21,336 nucleotides of DNA, taken from assembly GCA_021778975.1 (NCBI GenBank), contig JAJYBO010000018.1, positions 1 through 21,336 on the forward strand. The letters run 5' to 3'. Of the stretch, positions 13,389 to 21,336 are shown piece after piece (positions within the stretch are counted from its first letter, which is position 1; each line of letters begins with the position of its first letter). The position numbers and the translations under genes were made by a program. The DNA is from Deltaproteobacteria bacterium. GTDB taxonomy: Bacteria; Desulfobacterota; Desulfobacteria; Desulfobacterales; Desulfatirhabdiaceae. The notes below the pieces were generated by a model that was given only the letters and a program-made list of their open reading frames with translations, did not search any database and was not told where the DNA came from.

Positions 13389-15473
13389 TTATGCATCTTC
13401 TTCCAGAACGGCTTTATGACTCAGCCGAATTTTGCCGCTTCTGTCAATCTCAAGGACCTTGACCCTGAGCGTATCGCCTTCCTTCACCACATCGGTCACT
13501 TTGGTCACCCGTTTGGTGGAAAGCTGCGAAATATGCACCAGACCGTCCGTTCCCGGAGCGATCTGCACGAATGCTCCAAAATCCATGATCTTTACCACCA
13601 GACCGTCATAAATCCGCCCAACCTCCGGCTCCGTAACAATCGCGGCGATCAATTTCAGCGCCGCGTCACCTTCGGATTTCGTAACCGCCGCAATCTTTAC
13701 CAGACCCGTATCGTCAATTTCGACGCGGGTATTTGTCTCGGCCTGGATGGATCGAATCATTTTGCCCCCCGGTCCGATGACATCCCGAATTTTGTCGGGA
13801 TTGATCTTGAGCGTCATGATCGCCGGCGCGTACTGAGAAATGACCTCCCGCGGCTTATCGAGGATCGCGAGCATCTTTTCCAGAATGTGGAGTCTGCCGT
13901 TTCGGGCCTGCTCCAGAGCTTTTTCCATGATATCTCTGGAAAGCTCATGAATTTTGATGTCCATCTGAAGCGCGGTGATGCCCTCACGGGTGCCGGCCAC
14001 TTTAAAATCCATATCGCCGGTATGGTCTTCATCCCCCAGAATATCGGATAAAATGACGATCCTGTCGCCATCCTTCACCAGTCCCATCGCAATCCCGGCC
14101 ACCGGCGCCTTGATGGGGACACCGCCATCCATCATTGACAGGGTGCCGGCGCATACCGTGCCCATGGAAGACGAGCCGTTGGACTCCAGCACCTCCGAAA
14201 CCACCCGGATCGTATAATCGAAATCGGCCTTGTCAGGCAGCACCTTTTCGAGCGCCCGCGTCGAAAGCCCTCCATGCCCGATATCCCGCCGACTGGGGCC
14301 GGAAAGTCGCTTGACCTCCCCCACTGAAAACGGCGGGAAATTGTAGTGCAGCATAAACGGCCGGGATTCTTCGCCCGCCAGGGTTTCCACCCTCTGTTCG
14401 TCCTGACCCGATCCCAGTGTTAAAACCCCCAGCACCTGTGTTTCGCCGCGGGTGAACAGCGCGCTGCCATGCGGCCTGGGAAGCAGACCGGTTTCACAGG
14501 TAATGGGACGGATTTCATCGAATTTACGGTTATCTATCCGCTTGCTCTCTTTGAGGATCATATCACGGCAAATGGTTTTCTGAAGGTCTTGAAAAATCGC
14601 GGTGACTTCTTCTTTACGCGCCGCACCATCTTCTCCCAATTCCGCCATGATCGCGGATTTCGCATCACGAATCGCGGCGTATCTCTGAATTTTTTCAGGA
14701 ATGCCAATCGCTGCTTTCAGGCGAGGAAATGCGAGCGTACGCACCCTTTCACCCAGCGCCGCATCTTCCTGCGGCGCCGCATAAGCCCTCTTGGGTTTAC
14801 CGCAAAGCGCCCTGAGCTTTTTCTGTATCTCGATCACCGGCTGTATGGCCTGATGCCCGAAGAAAATGGCTTCCAGCATGTCCGCTTCGCTGACAATATT
14901 GCCCCCGCCTTCCACCATGACAACCCCTGTTTCGGACCCCGCAACGATAATATTGATATCGCAGGCGTCAAACTGGTCAAGCACGGGGTTGGCAATGAAC
15001 TTTCCGTCAACACGGCCAACACGTACACAGGCAATCGGCCCATCGAACGGAATATCGGAAAGCTCCAGCGCCGCGGATGCGCCGATCATGGCCAGCGTAT
15101 CCGGTTCATTTTCCTGATCCATGGACAATACCGTTGCAATCACCTGGGTTTCGTAATGATAGCCTTTGGGAAACAATGGGCGTATTGGACGATCAATCAA
15201 ACGGGCGGTAAGCGTTTCCTTTTCACTGCCCCTGCCGATCTCACGGCGGAAATAATTGCCGGGGATCCGGCCCGCCGCATATATTTTTTCCATATATTCA
15301 ACGGTCAAGGGCAGGAAATCACCAGCCGTCGCTTCATGGACAGACACCACTGTCACCAGGACAACAGTTTCACCGTATTGAACCAAAACAGCGCCCGACG
15401 CCTGTTTGGCCACTTTTCCGGTTGATATGCGCAGCGGTTTATCTCCGAGCATCGCTTCGAGAACATGTTCCAT
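13389..15473 (-). CDS. pnp: Polyribonucleotide nucleotidyltransferase (PNPase)
   Basis: 694 residues. Phosphorolytic 3'-5' exoribonuclease forming a trimeric ring. Seen: first RNase PH-like domain (about 12-215), an all-helical linker (about 240-310), second RNase PH-like domain (about 320-545) with RRDIGHG (395-401), SNGSSSMGT (431-439) and metal/active site LGDEDHTGDMDF (479-490), KH domain with GPGG (567-570), and S1 domain (about 618-688). The protein ends just after S1, with no extra acidic tail. GGAAGG precedes the ATG. It lies behind rpsO, as in many bacteria, but a 232-base spacer separates them and holds a repeat-derived hairpin (R1 copy 2). Confidence 0.98.
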   Translation of the reverse strand: MEHVLEAMLGDKPLRISTGKVAKQASGAVLVQYGETVVLVTVVSVHEATAGDFLPLTVEYMEKIYAAGRIPGNYFRREIGRGSEKETLTARLIDRPIRPLFPKGYHYETQVIATVLSMDQENEPDTLAMIGASAALELSDIPFDGPIACVRVGRVDGKFIANPVLDQFDACDINIIVAGSETGVVMVEGGGNIVSEADMLEAIFFGHQAIQPVIEIQKKLRALCGKPKRAYAAPQEDAALGERVRTLAFPRLKAAIGIPEKIQRYAAIRDAKSAIMAELGEDGAARKEEVTAIFQDLQKTICRDMILKESKRIDNRKFDEIRPITCETGLLPRPHGSALFTRGETQVLGVLTLGSGQDEQRVETLAGEESRPFMLHYNFPPFSVGEVKRLSGPSRRDIGHGGLSTRALEKVLPDKADFDYTIRVVSEVLESNGSSSMGTVCAGTLSMMDGGVPIKAPVAGIAMGLVKDGDRIVILSDILGDEDHTGDMDFKVAGTREGITALQMDIKIHELSRDIMEKALEQARNGRLHILEKMLAILDKPREVISQYAPAIMTLKINPDKIRDVIGPGGKMIRSIQAETNTRVEIDDTGLVKIAAVTKSEGDAALKLIAAIVTEPEVGRIYDGLVVKIMDFGAFVQIAPGTDGLVHISQLSTKRVTKVTDVVKEGDTLRVKVLEIDRSGKIRLSHKAVLEEDA

Positions 15474-15532
15474 ATTTGCCTTCCTTTACCGTTACATACT
15501 TTTTTAAATCACAACCCATCGAAAATATATCT

Positions 15533-15610
15533 GACGACTTCATAAAATGTCTGCATGCGGCGTTGCGCTGCAAAAATTTTACGAAGCCGTCCGAAATTTG
15601 ACTTTTAAAA
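15533..15610. repeat. Dispersed palindromic repeat R1, copy 2 (short form), in the rpsO-pnp spacer
   Basis: Short version of the repeat at 627-770, same orientation. The left arm 15533-15548 (GACGACTTCATAAAAT) pairs with 15576-15591 (ATTTTACGAAGCCGTC), 14 of 16 positions, enclosing a core that shares GCGTTGCGCTGCA with copy 1. About 65-70 bases of the copy 1 centre are missing here. On the minus strand it would form a long stem-loop between the rpsO stop and the pnp start, about 60 bases before the pnp ATG. Confidence 0.75.
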
Positions 15611-15705
15611 AACACCCCTTCCGCAGAACCACCTGTCTCAGGCCATGTTCTACGGATGATGGAGGTCATTCAACAGACAAAAAAACGAAGGTATCGGATA
15701 CCAGA

Positions 15706-15975
15706 TTATCTGCGCAATCCCAATGCTTCGATAATGGTTCGGTATCTCTGGACATCCTTGTTTTTAACGTAGTTCAGAAGTCTGCGGCGTCTGCCGACCA
15801 GCATCAGCAAGCCCCTGCGGGAATGGTGATCTTTGGTGTGTACTTTGAGATGTTCCGTAAGATAGGTAATGCGGTGTGTCAACAGTCCTACCTGAACTTC
15901 CGGCGAACCGGTGTCGCTCTCATGCAATTTGTACTGGTCTATCAGTTTTTTCTTGTCTTCGGGTGTAAATACCAC
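15706..15975 (-). CDS. rpsO: 30S ribosomal protein S15
   Basis: 89 residues, the exact usual length of S15, which binds 16S rRNA helices h20-h22 early in small-subunit assembly. Seen: EDKKKLIDQYKLHESDTGS near the N-terminus, QVGLLTHRITYLTEHLK, HSRRGLLMLVGRRRRLLNY, and the end YRTIIEALGLRR. It starts with GTG (15973-15975), with GGAG 6 bases upstream. In other bacteria S15 represses its own translation through its mRNA leader; the spacer upstream here (15976-16240) is rich in inverted repeats but does not show an obvious known S15 operator. It lies between truB and pnp, the classical order. Confidence 0.97.
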   Translation of the reverse strand: MVFTPEDKKKLIDQYKLHESDTGSPEVQVGLLTHRITYLTEHLKVHTKDHHSRRGLLMLVGRRRRLLNYVKNKDVQRYRTIIEALGLRR

Positions 15976-16107
15976 TGGTCACTCCTCTTCTGTTTCAATA
16001 GTAAATTTGGGTGAATCCTGCTTCACTCTGCGGGCATTCATTTCGACGCGGCGGAGACTATCGGCCCCGACCATGCAGTTGCCATTGAACATGGCGCTTC
16101 TACAGCG

Positions 16108-16156
16108 GTGGCTAAATTCCGGGGTGATGAATGCGCCTTACCCCGGACCGGGCCAC
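16108..16156. repeat. Nested hairpin in the rpsO upstream region
   Basis: The inner stem is CCGGGGT (16119-16125) / ACCCCGG (16140-16146) with a 14-base loop. The outer stem is GTGGC (16108-16112) / GCCAC (16152-16156), separated from it by a small internal loop. It would be a stable structure on either strand. It has no T run, so it is not a typical intrinsic terminator. Confidence 0.6.
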
Positions 16157-16168
16157 AACCACTCTCGA

Positions 16169-16186
16169 TATACTGAATATACTGAA
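16169..16186. repeat. Tandem 9-bp direct repeat TATACTGAA x2
   Basis: Two perfect adjacent copies of TATACTGAA in an AT-rich patch about 195-215 bases upstream of the rpsO start. On the minus strand this reads TTCAGTATA twice, just after TTGAAG. A promoter for rpsO could sit here, but the spacing to a -10 (14 bases) is too short to call one. Confidence 0.5.
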
Positions 16187-16240
16187 CTTCAACAGGCTGG
16201 CGTTTGTGTCCTGAAACAGGATTCACAACCTTCCGCTCTC

Positions 16241-17170
16241 TTACATAAACGAACAGCAGTACATATATCTCTGGTGCAGCGGATCATGACAGAGAACGGA
16301 CAACAGACGGCTGTCATCATCCAGTATTTTGATAAATCGCGTTTCCGGCGCCGGCACAGACACCGGAATATCCGCATCCGTAATTATCATGCCATATTTC
16401 AGCCTGTCCGTCAAAGGCTTATCCGCCTGAAAGCAAGGCATATCCGGCAGCGATTCGGACATACCAATCATCCGTGCGGCGATATCGCCGGATTCCACCA
16501 GTGTTTCCAGTTCCGGAAGGCTCAGCGCATCGGCAAGCGTAAAACGGCTGCTGGCGATTCTTCGCAGCGATTTCAGATACGCACCGCATCCCAGCATCTT
16601 CCCAATATCCGCGCACAATGTACGGATATACGTCCCCGAACTGCATGTAACTTCAAAGCGCACACAGGGCAACGCCATATCCTGAATATCCAGCCGGTAA
16701 ATCTGCACCCGACGGGGAGGTTTCTGAAAAGGCGTCCCCTTGCGAGCAAGCTTGTAGAGGGGAACCCCCTGATGTTTCAATGCGGAAAATATGGGGGGGA
16801 ACTGTTCTGAAACACCGATAAACGATGCCATGACCGTGTGAATATCGCTGGTGGAAATATTGTCGAAACAACCGGTGGCGATAACATTTCCCGTTACGTC
16901 CTGCGTGTCGGTTTCAACGCCCAGACAAAGCTCGGCGGCATAGGTTTTGACGCCGTCCAGCCAGAAACGGGCAAGTCTGGTCGCGTGACCGATACAGACA
17001 ATCAGAACGCCGGTAGCAAATGGATCCAGCGTGCCGGCATGCCCCACCTTGCCGACATGCAACAGCCTTTTGACCACCGCGACCACCCGGGCCGACGACA
17101 TTCCTGCGGGTTTGTCTATCACCAGCACCCCGCCCGGATATCGAGTACTTTCCGAATCCCGTCTTGTCAT
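16241..17170 (-). CDS. truB: tRNA pseudouridine(55) synthase
   Basis: 309 residues. Isomerises U55 in the T-arm of tRNAs. Seen: GVLVIDKPAGMSS (14-26), the catalytic block KVGHAGTLDPFATGVL with Asp49, then PPIFSALKHQGVPLYKLARKG, and CSSGTYIRTLCADIG with the conserved SGTYIR. The C-terminal part after about 250 is a weaker PUA-like tail. The start is the ATG at 17170, which overlaps the upstream nrnA stop by four bases; the frame stays open to 17365, but those residues have no family resemblance. Translational coupling to nrnA is likely, since no clear ribosome binding site is present. Confidence 0.95.
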   Translation of the reverse strand: MTRRDSESTRYPGGVLVIDKPAGMSSARVVAVVKRLLHVGKVGHAGTLDPFATGVLIVCIGHATRLARFWLDGVKTYAAELCLGVETDTQDVTGNVIATGCFDNISTSDIHTVMASFIGVSEQFPPIFSALKHQGVPLYKLARKGTPFQKPPRRVQIYRLDIQDMALPCVRFEVTCSSGTYIRTLCADIGKMLGCGAYLKSLRRIASSRFTLADALSLPELETLVESGDIAARMIGMSESLPDMPCFQADKPLTDRLKYGMIITDADIPVSVPAPETRFIKILDDDSRLLSVLCHDPLHQRYMYCCSFM

Positions 17171-18153
17171 GCCACGGACTCGGCTATCCGGAGAATTTTT
17201 TCCTTGATCTCGGGCAGCGTAGAATCCATGCTGAAACCCGCCGCGCTGCGGTGGCCGCCGCCACCGAAAGACGCGGCAATGGCCGCCACATCCACACTGC
17301 CATCGGATCGGAGGCTGATGTGGTATGGATGCCGCTGCTCCGCACCGCTTTTTCTGCCGGCGCAACCATTCAACTGCTCCTGAATCATGACCGCCATCCG
17401 GACATCCTGAATGCGCCGGGCGTAATTGATCAGCCCATCGGCGTCTTCCGGCTGTGTTCCGGTTTCCGCCAGCATTTCACAGGTCATTGTCATCAGAGAC
17501 ACCTTTCCGTTTTCCGATATCTCGATCGAATCGAGCGCCAGGTTCAGTAATTTGATCCTTCCCAGAGAATAGGTTCCATACACACATTGCGCCACCTGAT
17601 AGGGATCCACGCCGCAGGCCACCATGTCTTCACAGATTTCAAACGTCGTCCGGTTGGTATTCGAAAAACGGAAGGATCCTGTGTCGGTCAAGATTCCTGT
17701 ATAAATACAGGTAGCCAGATCACGTGTGAACTCGACGTTCATCCGCTTGAACAGGCGCCAGAGAATTTCCGTACACGCACAGGCCTGGACATCTACCAAC
17801 TGACAGGCGCCAAAGCGGGTGTTGGTAAGATGATGATCAATATTGACAATCTCCGGAATACGTTCAATCAGAGAGGCCGCATCGCCAACACGCTGAATAT
17901 CCCCACAATCCAGAATCACCGCCGTGTCATATGCTGCGATGGACTCTATATGCGCCGTCACATGATGAACCAGCGGCAGGAAGCGATACACCGCGGGAAT
18001 CGGGCTTTCGTTGTACAGCACAACCCGTTTCTGCATTCCGATCAGCGCCAGTGACATGGCGATCAATGAACCGATGGCGTCCCCATCCGGCGCAGCATGT
18101 GTGGCAACCAGCACATTCTTGCTGTTATTCAGTAGGGTTATGAGATGATCCAT
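17167..18153 (-). CDS. nrnA: DHH/DHHA1 phosphoesterase, NrnA-type bifunctional oligoribonuclease / pAp phosphatase
   Basis: 328 residues. NrnA-type enzymes degrade very short RNAs (nanoRNA) and dephosphorylate pAp; this suits a cluster with PNPase, which leaves short products. Seen: H19 and the metal motif APDGDAIGS (21-29; D23, D25), ILDCGD (80-85), the DHH motif NIDHH (104-108), TDTGSFRFSNT (156-166), and the DHHA1 substrate-binding GGGGHRSAAG (297-306). Its start overlaps the end of rbfA by 29 bases with no strong ribosome binding site, and its stop overlaps truB by four. The position between rbfA and truB is typical of Desulfobacterota and Firmicutes. Confidence 0.93.
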   Translation of the reverse strand: MDHLITLLNNSKNVLVATHAAPDGDAIGSLIAMSLALIGMQKRVVLYNESPIPAVYRFLPLVHHVTAHIESIAAYDTAVILDCGDIQRVGDAASLIERIPEIVNIDHHLTNTRFGACQLVDVQACACTEILWRLFKRMNVEFTRDLATCIYTGILTDTGSFRFSNTNRTTFEICEDMVACGVDPYQVAQCVYGTYSLGRIKLLNLALDSIEISENGKVSLMTMTCEMLAETGTQPEDADGLINYARRIQDVRMAVMIQEQLNGCAGRKSGAEQRHPYHISLRSDGSVDVAAIAASFGGGGHRSAAGFSMDSTLPEIKEKILRIAESVA

Positions 18154-18499
18154 CGGTAGTAACTATTGATGCCAGTAACTTGTCAATGTGCGCGCCATAA
18201 TCAAAAGACTCGTCGTAATAAAACCGGATATCCGGCGTATATCGCAGTTCTATCTGGAGAGACAATGTTCGTTTGATAAACCCCGACGCGCTCTGAAAAG
18301 CCGCCGCTGCATCCTCATGCGTATATTTGCCGGGCGCCAGTGAAAAATACACCCTGGCGTTACGGAGGTCTTTGGACATCTTGACACCGGTGATGGTCAC
18401 CATATGCAGACGAGGGTCGTGAATATCCTTTCGAAGAATATCCGATATGACTCTCTGAAGTTCACTGCTGACTCTGTCCGATCTTGCAAAGGATTTCAT
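18125..18499 (-). CDS. rbfA: Ribosome-binding factor A
   Basis: 124 residues, KH-like fold. Binds the free 30S subunit and helps 16S rRNA 5' end maturation and cold adaptation. Seen: the N-terminal RVSSELQRVISDILRK, then DPRLHMVTITGVKMSKDLRNA with ARVYFS, and the C-terminal RYTPDIRFYYDES (family: PxLxFxxDxS). Length is usual (about 115-135). GGAG precedes the ATG. The start overlaps the DUF503 gene by four bases (ATGA). Identification is secure. Confidence 0.95.
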   Translation of the reverse strand: MKSFARSDRVSSELQRVISDILRKDIHDPRLHMVTITGVKMSKDLRNARVYFSLAPGKYTHEDAAAAFQSASGFIKRTLSLQIELRYTPDIRFYYDESFDYGAHIDKLLASIVTTDGSSHNPTE

Positions 18500-18783
18500 A
18501 GATGCATCATCTCCATTTCGCTGTTGATGACAGATGCCATTTTGAATTCATGCGCCAGATTCAAGATGCTGTCCATCCCGGAATTTACCCGCGTACCGTC
18601 ATTGCCTACCAGCGCAAAACCGATCTCCGCCAGTTGATGAATGTCATTGGCGCCAACTTCCGCAACCGCCGCGTTGAAGCGATTTTGAATCTGATGGATG
18701 ATGGATTTGACCACCGATCTTTTTTCCTTCAGAGAATGGCATTCATACAGCCTGAATGTAATGATTCCGTATCCGATCACCAT
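18496..18783 (-). CDS. DUF503 (YlxP-like) protein
   Basis: 95 residues from the ATG at 18783 (98 from an in-frame GTG at 18792). Small protein family found between infB and rbfA in many bacteria; function unsettled, thought to be ribosome-linked from its position and reported links to ribosome assembly in Bacillus. Seen: MVIGYGIITFRLYECHSLKE and KRSVVKSIIHQIQNRFN, the usual SLKxKRxVVKS signature, then NAAVAEVGANDIHQLAEIGF and VGND. The ATG is preferred since family members begin close to this residue; neither start has a strong ribosome binding site. Ends with a 4-base overlap with rbfA. Confidence 0.9.
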   Translation of the reverse strand: MVIGYGIITFRLYECHSLKEKRSVVKSIIHQIQNRFNAAVAEVGANDIHQLAEIGFALVGNDGTRVNSGMDSILNLAHEFKMASVINSEMEMMHL

Positions 18784-18836
18784 GACGTTCACCGGTAAAA
18801 CGACAAAGACACCTATGTATCTGGAGCCTCCTGTCT

Positions 18837-21336
18837 CTATTCGACTTCGGGTTTAAGCTCTTCCATGTAGTAGCATTCAATGATATCTCCCAGCTTGATA
18901 TCGTTGAAATTTTCGACACTGACGCCACACTCGTACCCGCTGACGACTTCTTTGACATCGTCTTTATAGCGCCTGAGACCGGCGATTTTGCCGTCAAAAG
19001 CCACAACGCCATCTCGCAGCAGACGAATTTGTTTTCCACGCTGGATTTTACCATCGGTGACATACGCCCCGGCGATAACCCCAACTTTAGGAACATGGAA
19101 AATATTACGCACCTCAGCCCGACCCAGAATGCGTTCTTCAAATGTGGATTTCATCATGCCGACAATGGCGTCTTTCACATCTTTGATGACGTTGTAAATA
19201 ATGTTGTAAAAACGCATATCCACATGTTCTTCGGCCGCCAGCGCCTGAACCTTGGCGCTGGGTCTGACATTGAAGCCAATAATGATGGCATCGGACACCG
19301 TGGCCAGAGACACATCGGACTCTGTGATCGCGCCGGTCGCCGAGTGTACGATGTTGATATTCACCTCATCGTTGGACAGTTTGACCAGTGAGTCTCCCAG
19401 GGCTTCGATGGACCCATGGACATCCGCCTTCAAAATGATGTTGAGATCTTTGACAAGACCGTCTTTCATCTGCTCGAAAAGTTTATCCAGACTCAGCCGG
19501 CTGGTCTTGCCCAGCTCTTTGGAACGCTGTTTTTGCACACGGTGAAGGCTGACCTGACGGGCATCTTTTTCATCCGCCAGAGCGACAAGCTCATCGCCGG
19601 CCATCGGCACCCCGGAAAGGCCAATGACCTCGACCGGCATGGAAGGACCCGCAAATTCTACCTGCACCCCACGATCATCCAGGAGCGCTCTCACCTTGCC
19701 GTAGTGTACGCCGCAGACCACCGCGTCTCCGGCGCGCAGCGTCCCCTGCTGCACCAGCACGGTCGCCACCGGACCACGTCCCACGTCCAGCTTGGCTTCA
19801 ACCACATGACCAAAGGCTGGTCTGTCCGGATCCGCTTTTAGTTCCATGACTTCGGCCTGAAGCAGCACCATCTCGAGGAGGGTGTCAATCCCGATGTTCG
19901 CTTTGGCGGACACCCGGACAAAAATGGTGTCTCCCCCCCATTCTTCGGAAACGAGACCGGCGTCCGCCAGTTCCCGCTGGACGCGTTCAGGATCCGCACC
20001 GGGTTTATCAATCTTGTTGATCGCCACAATGATGGGGACATTGGCCACCTTGGAGTGGTTGATGGCTTCGAGCGTCTGGGGCATCACCCCGTCATCCGCC
20101 GCGACCACCAGAATGACCAGATCCGTGATGCTCGCCCCGCGGGATCTCATGGCGGTGAACGCCTCGTGTCCGGGAGTATCCAGAAAGACAATCTGCCCTC
20201 TGTCGGTAGCGACATGATATGCACCGATATGCTGCGTAATGCCGCCGGCTTCGCCTTCCGTCACACGGGTTTTGCGAATTACATCCAGAAGGGAGGTCTT
20301 GCCGTGATCCACATGTCCCATAATCGTGACCACCGGGGGCCTGCCAATACGTTTTTCGGGATCTTCCTCCTCGATCTTCAGCAGCGTATCCTCTTCGAAC
20401 GCCGCGCGTTCCACCTCGAAGCTGAATTCCGTGGCCACCAATACCGCGGTGTCATAGTCAATGATCTGGTTCAGCGTGGCCATCACCCCCATTTTCATCA
20501 GCTTTATGATGATCTCGCTGGCTTTGACGCCCATGCGCTTGGCCAGTTCTGAAACCGCAATGGTGTCATCCACCTTGATGCGGCGCTTGATCGCCTTGGG
20601 GGTGGTCAGCAGAGGTTTCTGCAACACGGGCAGCGCCTTCGCCGCCTTGCCGCCTCTTTTGCCGGCTTTTCGCATCCGCGGCGATTCCGTATAAAGGTCA
20701 ACGCCTTCGACAATTTCTTTTTTTCGGAACGGTGCTTTCTTTTTGACGACCTTTTTATCGGTCGCCTCCTCCTCGACTTCATGGACGAGTTTTTTCTTCT
20801 TTTTGTCCCTGACAACCGCTTCCTTGGCTTTTTCAGCAGTGGGGACGACTTCCGGCAGAGGTGGCGTGGTCTTTTCCCCTTTGGGTTTATGCCACCGACC
20901 CGTGGGCGTGCTGACATTACCGGCGCGCGTTTCCACTGGCGGGGCAGTCACCGGCGCCGGCAGTTCGAAACCCGCGGGCGGCAGGCTGATAATTTTGGCA
21001 GGCATATCTCTTTTCTGTTTCTTTTTCTTTCTTCCAGCTTTTTCTGGCGATATTTCCGTAACAGGCGGAGCTTCAGAAGAAACGACAACCTGCGTTTCGA
21101 GAGGCGGCAATTCTTCTGAAGACGCAGCTTCAGACCCGGGAGCGGAATACTGCATCTCCGGCGCATTTGAAATTTCGGATGATTTTAAATCTTCCGGTGG
21201 TTCAGACATATCAGGCGGTTCGGAAACAGAGGAAACAACAGCCTCCTCCGCAGGCGGAGCCTCGACAATGGGCGGCGTATCGGGCGGCCTGATCGCAGGC
21301 GCGATGATTCTGGCGGGCATTTCGGCGCGGCGGCGT
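18837..21336 (-). CDS. infB: Translation initiation factor IF-2, 5' end outside window
   Basis: At least 832 residues; the frame stays open to the right edge, so the start is probably outside the window. IF-2 is a GTPase that brings initiator tRNA to the 30S subunit and joins the subunits. Positions counted from the Met at 21320: a low-complexity P/E/K-rich N-terminal region (1-245), IF2_N helical domain (about 248-305), G domain with GHVDHGKT (335-342), DTPGH (381-385) and NKID (435-438), then domains II-IV ending at ELKPEVE. Upstream of that Met the residues read RRRAE, so the charged region continues. nusA is expected upstream. The DUF503 gene follows after about 50 bases. Confidence 0.97.
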   Translation of the reverse strand, partial: RRRAEMPARIIAPAIRPPDTPPIVEAPPAEEAVVSSVSEPPDMSEPPEDLKSSEISNAPEMQYSAPGSEAASSEELPPLETQVVVSSEAPPVTEISPEKAGRKKKKQKRDMPAKIISLPPAGFELPAPVTAPPVETRAGNVSTPTGRWHKPKGEKTTPPLPEVVPTAEKAKEAVVRDKKKKKLVHEVEEEATDKKVVKKKAPFRKKEIVEGVDLYTESPRMRKAGKRGGKAAKALPVLQKPLLTTPKAIKRRIKVDDTIAVSELAKRMGVKASEIIIKLMKMGVMATLNQIIDYDTAVLVATEFSFEVERAAFEEDTLLKIEEEDPEKRIGRPPVVTIMGHVDHGKTSLLDVIRKTRVTEGEAGGITQHIGAYHVATDRGQIVFLDTPGHEAFTAMRSRGASITDLVILVVAADDGVMPQTLEAINHSKVANVPIIVAINKIDKPGADPERVQRELADAGLVSEEWGGDTIFVRVSAKANIGIDTLLEMVLLQAEVMELKADPDRPAFGHVVEAKLDVGRGPVATVLVQQGTLRAGDAVVCGVHYGKVRALLDDRGVQVEFAGPSMPVEVIGLSGVPMAGDELVALADEKDARQVSLHRVQKQRSKELGKTSRLSLDKLFEQMKDGLVKDLNIILKADVHGSIEALGDSLVKLSNDEVNINIVHSATGAITESDVSLATVSDAIIIGFNVRPSAKVQALAAEEHVDMRFYNIIYNVIKDVKDAIVGMMKSTFEERILGRAEVRNIFHVPKVGVIAGAYVTDGKIQRGKQIRLLRDGVVAFDGKIAGLRRYKDDVKEVVSGYECGVSVENFNDIKLGDIIECYYMEELKPEVE

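Larger units (their letters stand above)
16011..16226. repeat. 216-bp segment with 15-bp inverted ends between truB and rpsO
   Basis: GTGAATCCTGCTTCA (16011-16025) and TGAAACAGGATTCAC (16212-16226) are inverted repeats matching at 14 of 15 positions. Between them lie a nested hairpin (16108-16156), a small one (GCCAT 16081-16085 / ATGGC 16091-16095) and a tandem 9-mer (16169-16186). It starts 15 bases after the truB stop and ends about 35 bases before the rpsO start, filling the spacer. It encodes no convincing protein. Options are a MITE-like insertion or a structured rpsO leader. Confidence 0.55.

Noticed and set aside
14469..15425. Long open frame (318 codons) antisense to pnp
   Set aside because: It is the shadow of a strongly conserved gene in GC-rich sequence; its translation resembles no family, and pnp is complete on the other strand.
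15439..15669. 76-codon open frame in the rpsO-pnp spacer, minus strand
   Set aside because: Built from R1 repeat sequence and overlapping the pnp start; not protein-like.
16038..16226. 62-codon open frame in the truB-rpsO spacer, minus strand
   Set aside because: No ribosome binding site, no family resemblance, and it runs through the inverted-repeat structures.
15911..16810. Open frame (299 codons) on plus, antisense to rpsO/truB
   Set aside because: Crosses two complete genes and the hairpin-rich spacer; its composition is R/H/Q-rich, like an antisense shadow.
17171..17365. N-terminal extension of truB
   Set aside because: Overlaps nrnA, is arginine/glycine-rich antisense-like sequence, and TruB family alignment begins near the 17170 ATG.

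Overview
The window looks like a chromosomal stretch from a Gram-negative anaerobe, most likely a Desulfobacterota (former Deltaproteobacteria) sulfate-reducer-type bacterium. The reasons are moderate to high GC, an NfnAB-type flavin/iron-sulfur transhydrogenase, a MobB cofactor protein, an Old Yellow Enzyme with a 4Fe-4S motif, and long GC-rich palindromic intergenic repeats. This assignment is inferred from gene content; there is no rRNA gene. I see no phage, transposase, CRISPR array, tRNA or rRNA.

Layout. (1) 1-587, minus: 5' part of purC. (2) 588-987: 400 bases without a gene, holding two different repeat elements (called R1 and R2 here). (3) 988-2853, minus: an ABC ATPase followed by an Old Yellow Enzyme-family reductase. 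(4) 2854-2948: divergent promoter region with a 9-bp inverted repeat. (5) 2949-8994, plus: mobB, an ABC-F ATPase and archease, joined by overlapping ends; then a second R2 copy, rtcB, and a GAF-GAF-HD-GYP-like protein. (6) 8995-9118: convergent junction with two tandem hairpins, one followed by a T run that fits termination of the minus-strand operon. (7) 9119-21336, all minus: the long run infB (5' end outside the window), ylxP-like DUF503, rbfA, nrnA-type DHH phosphoesterase, truB, rpsO, pnp, dut, metallo-beta-lactamase fold protein, nfnA, nfnB, pyrE. Many junctions overlap by a few bases.

How the genes work together. The right half is the classical translation initiation / ribosome maturation / RNA turnover cluster (IF-2, RbfA, NrnA, TruB, S15, PNPase), extended by nucleotide metabolism (dut, pyrE) and redox balancing (NfnAB). 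The plus-strand block contains an RNA-ligation pair (RtcB with its activator archease) behind an ABC-F ATPase, so much of the window concerns RNA and ribosomes.

Most genes are ordinary. The most interesting unexplained material is intergenic: repeat R2 (two copies in opposite chromosomal orientation, one directly in front of rtcB, sharing a potential 10-bp stem), repeat R1 (two copies, one forming a long hairpin in the rpsO-pnp spacer), and a 216-bp segment with near-perfect 15-bp inverted ends in front of rpsO. I found no clear new multi-gene system.
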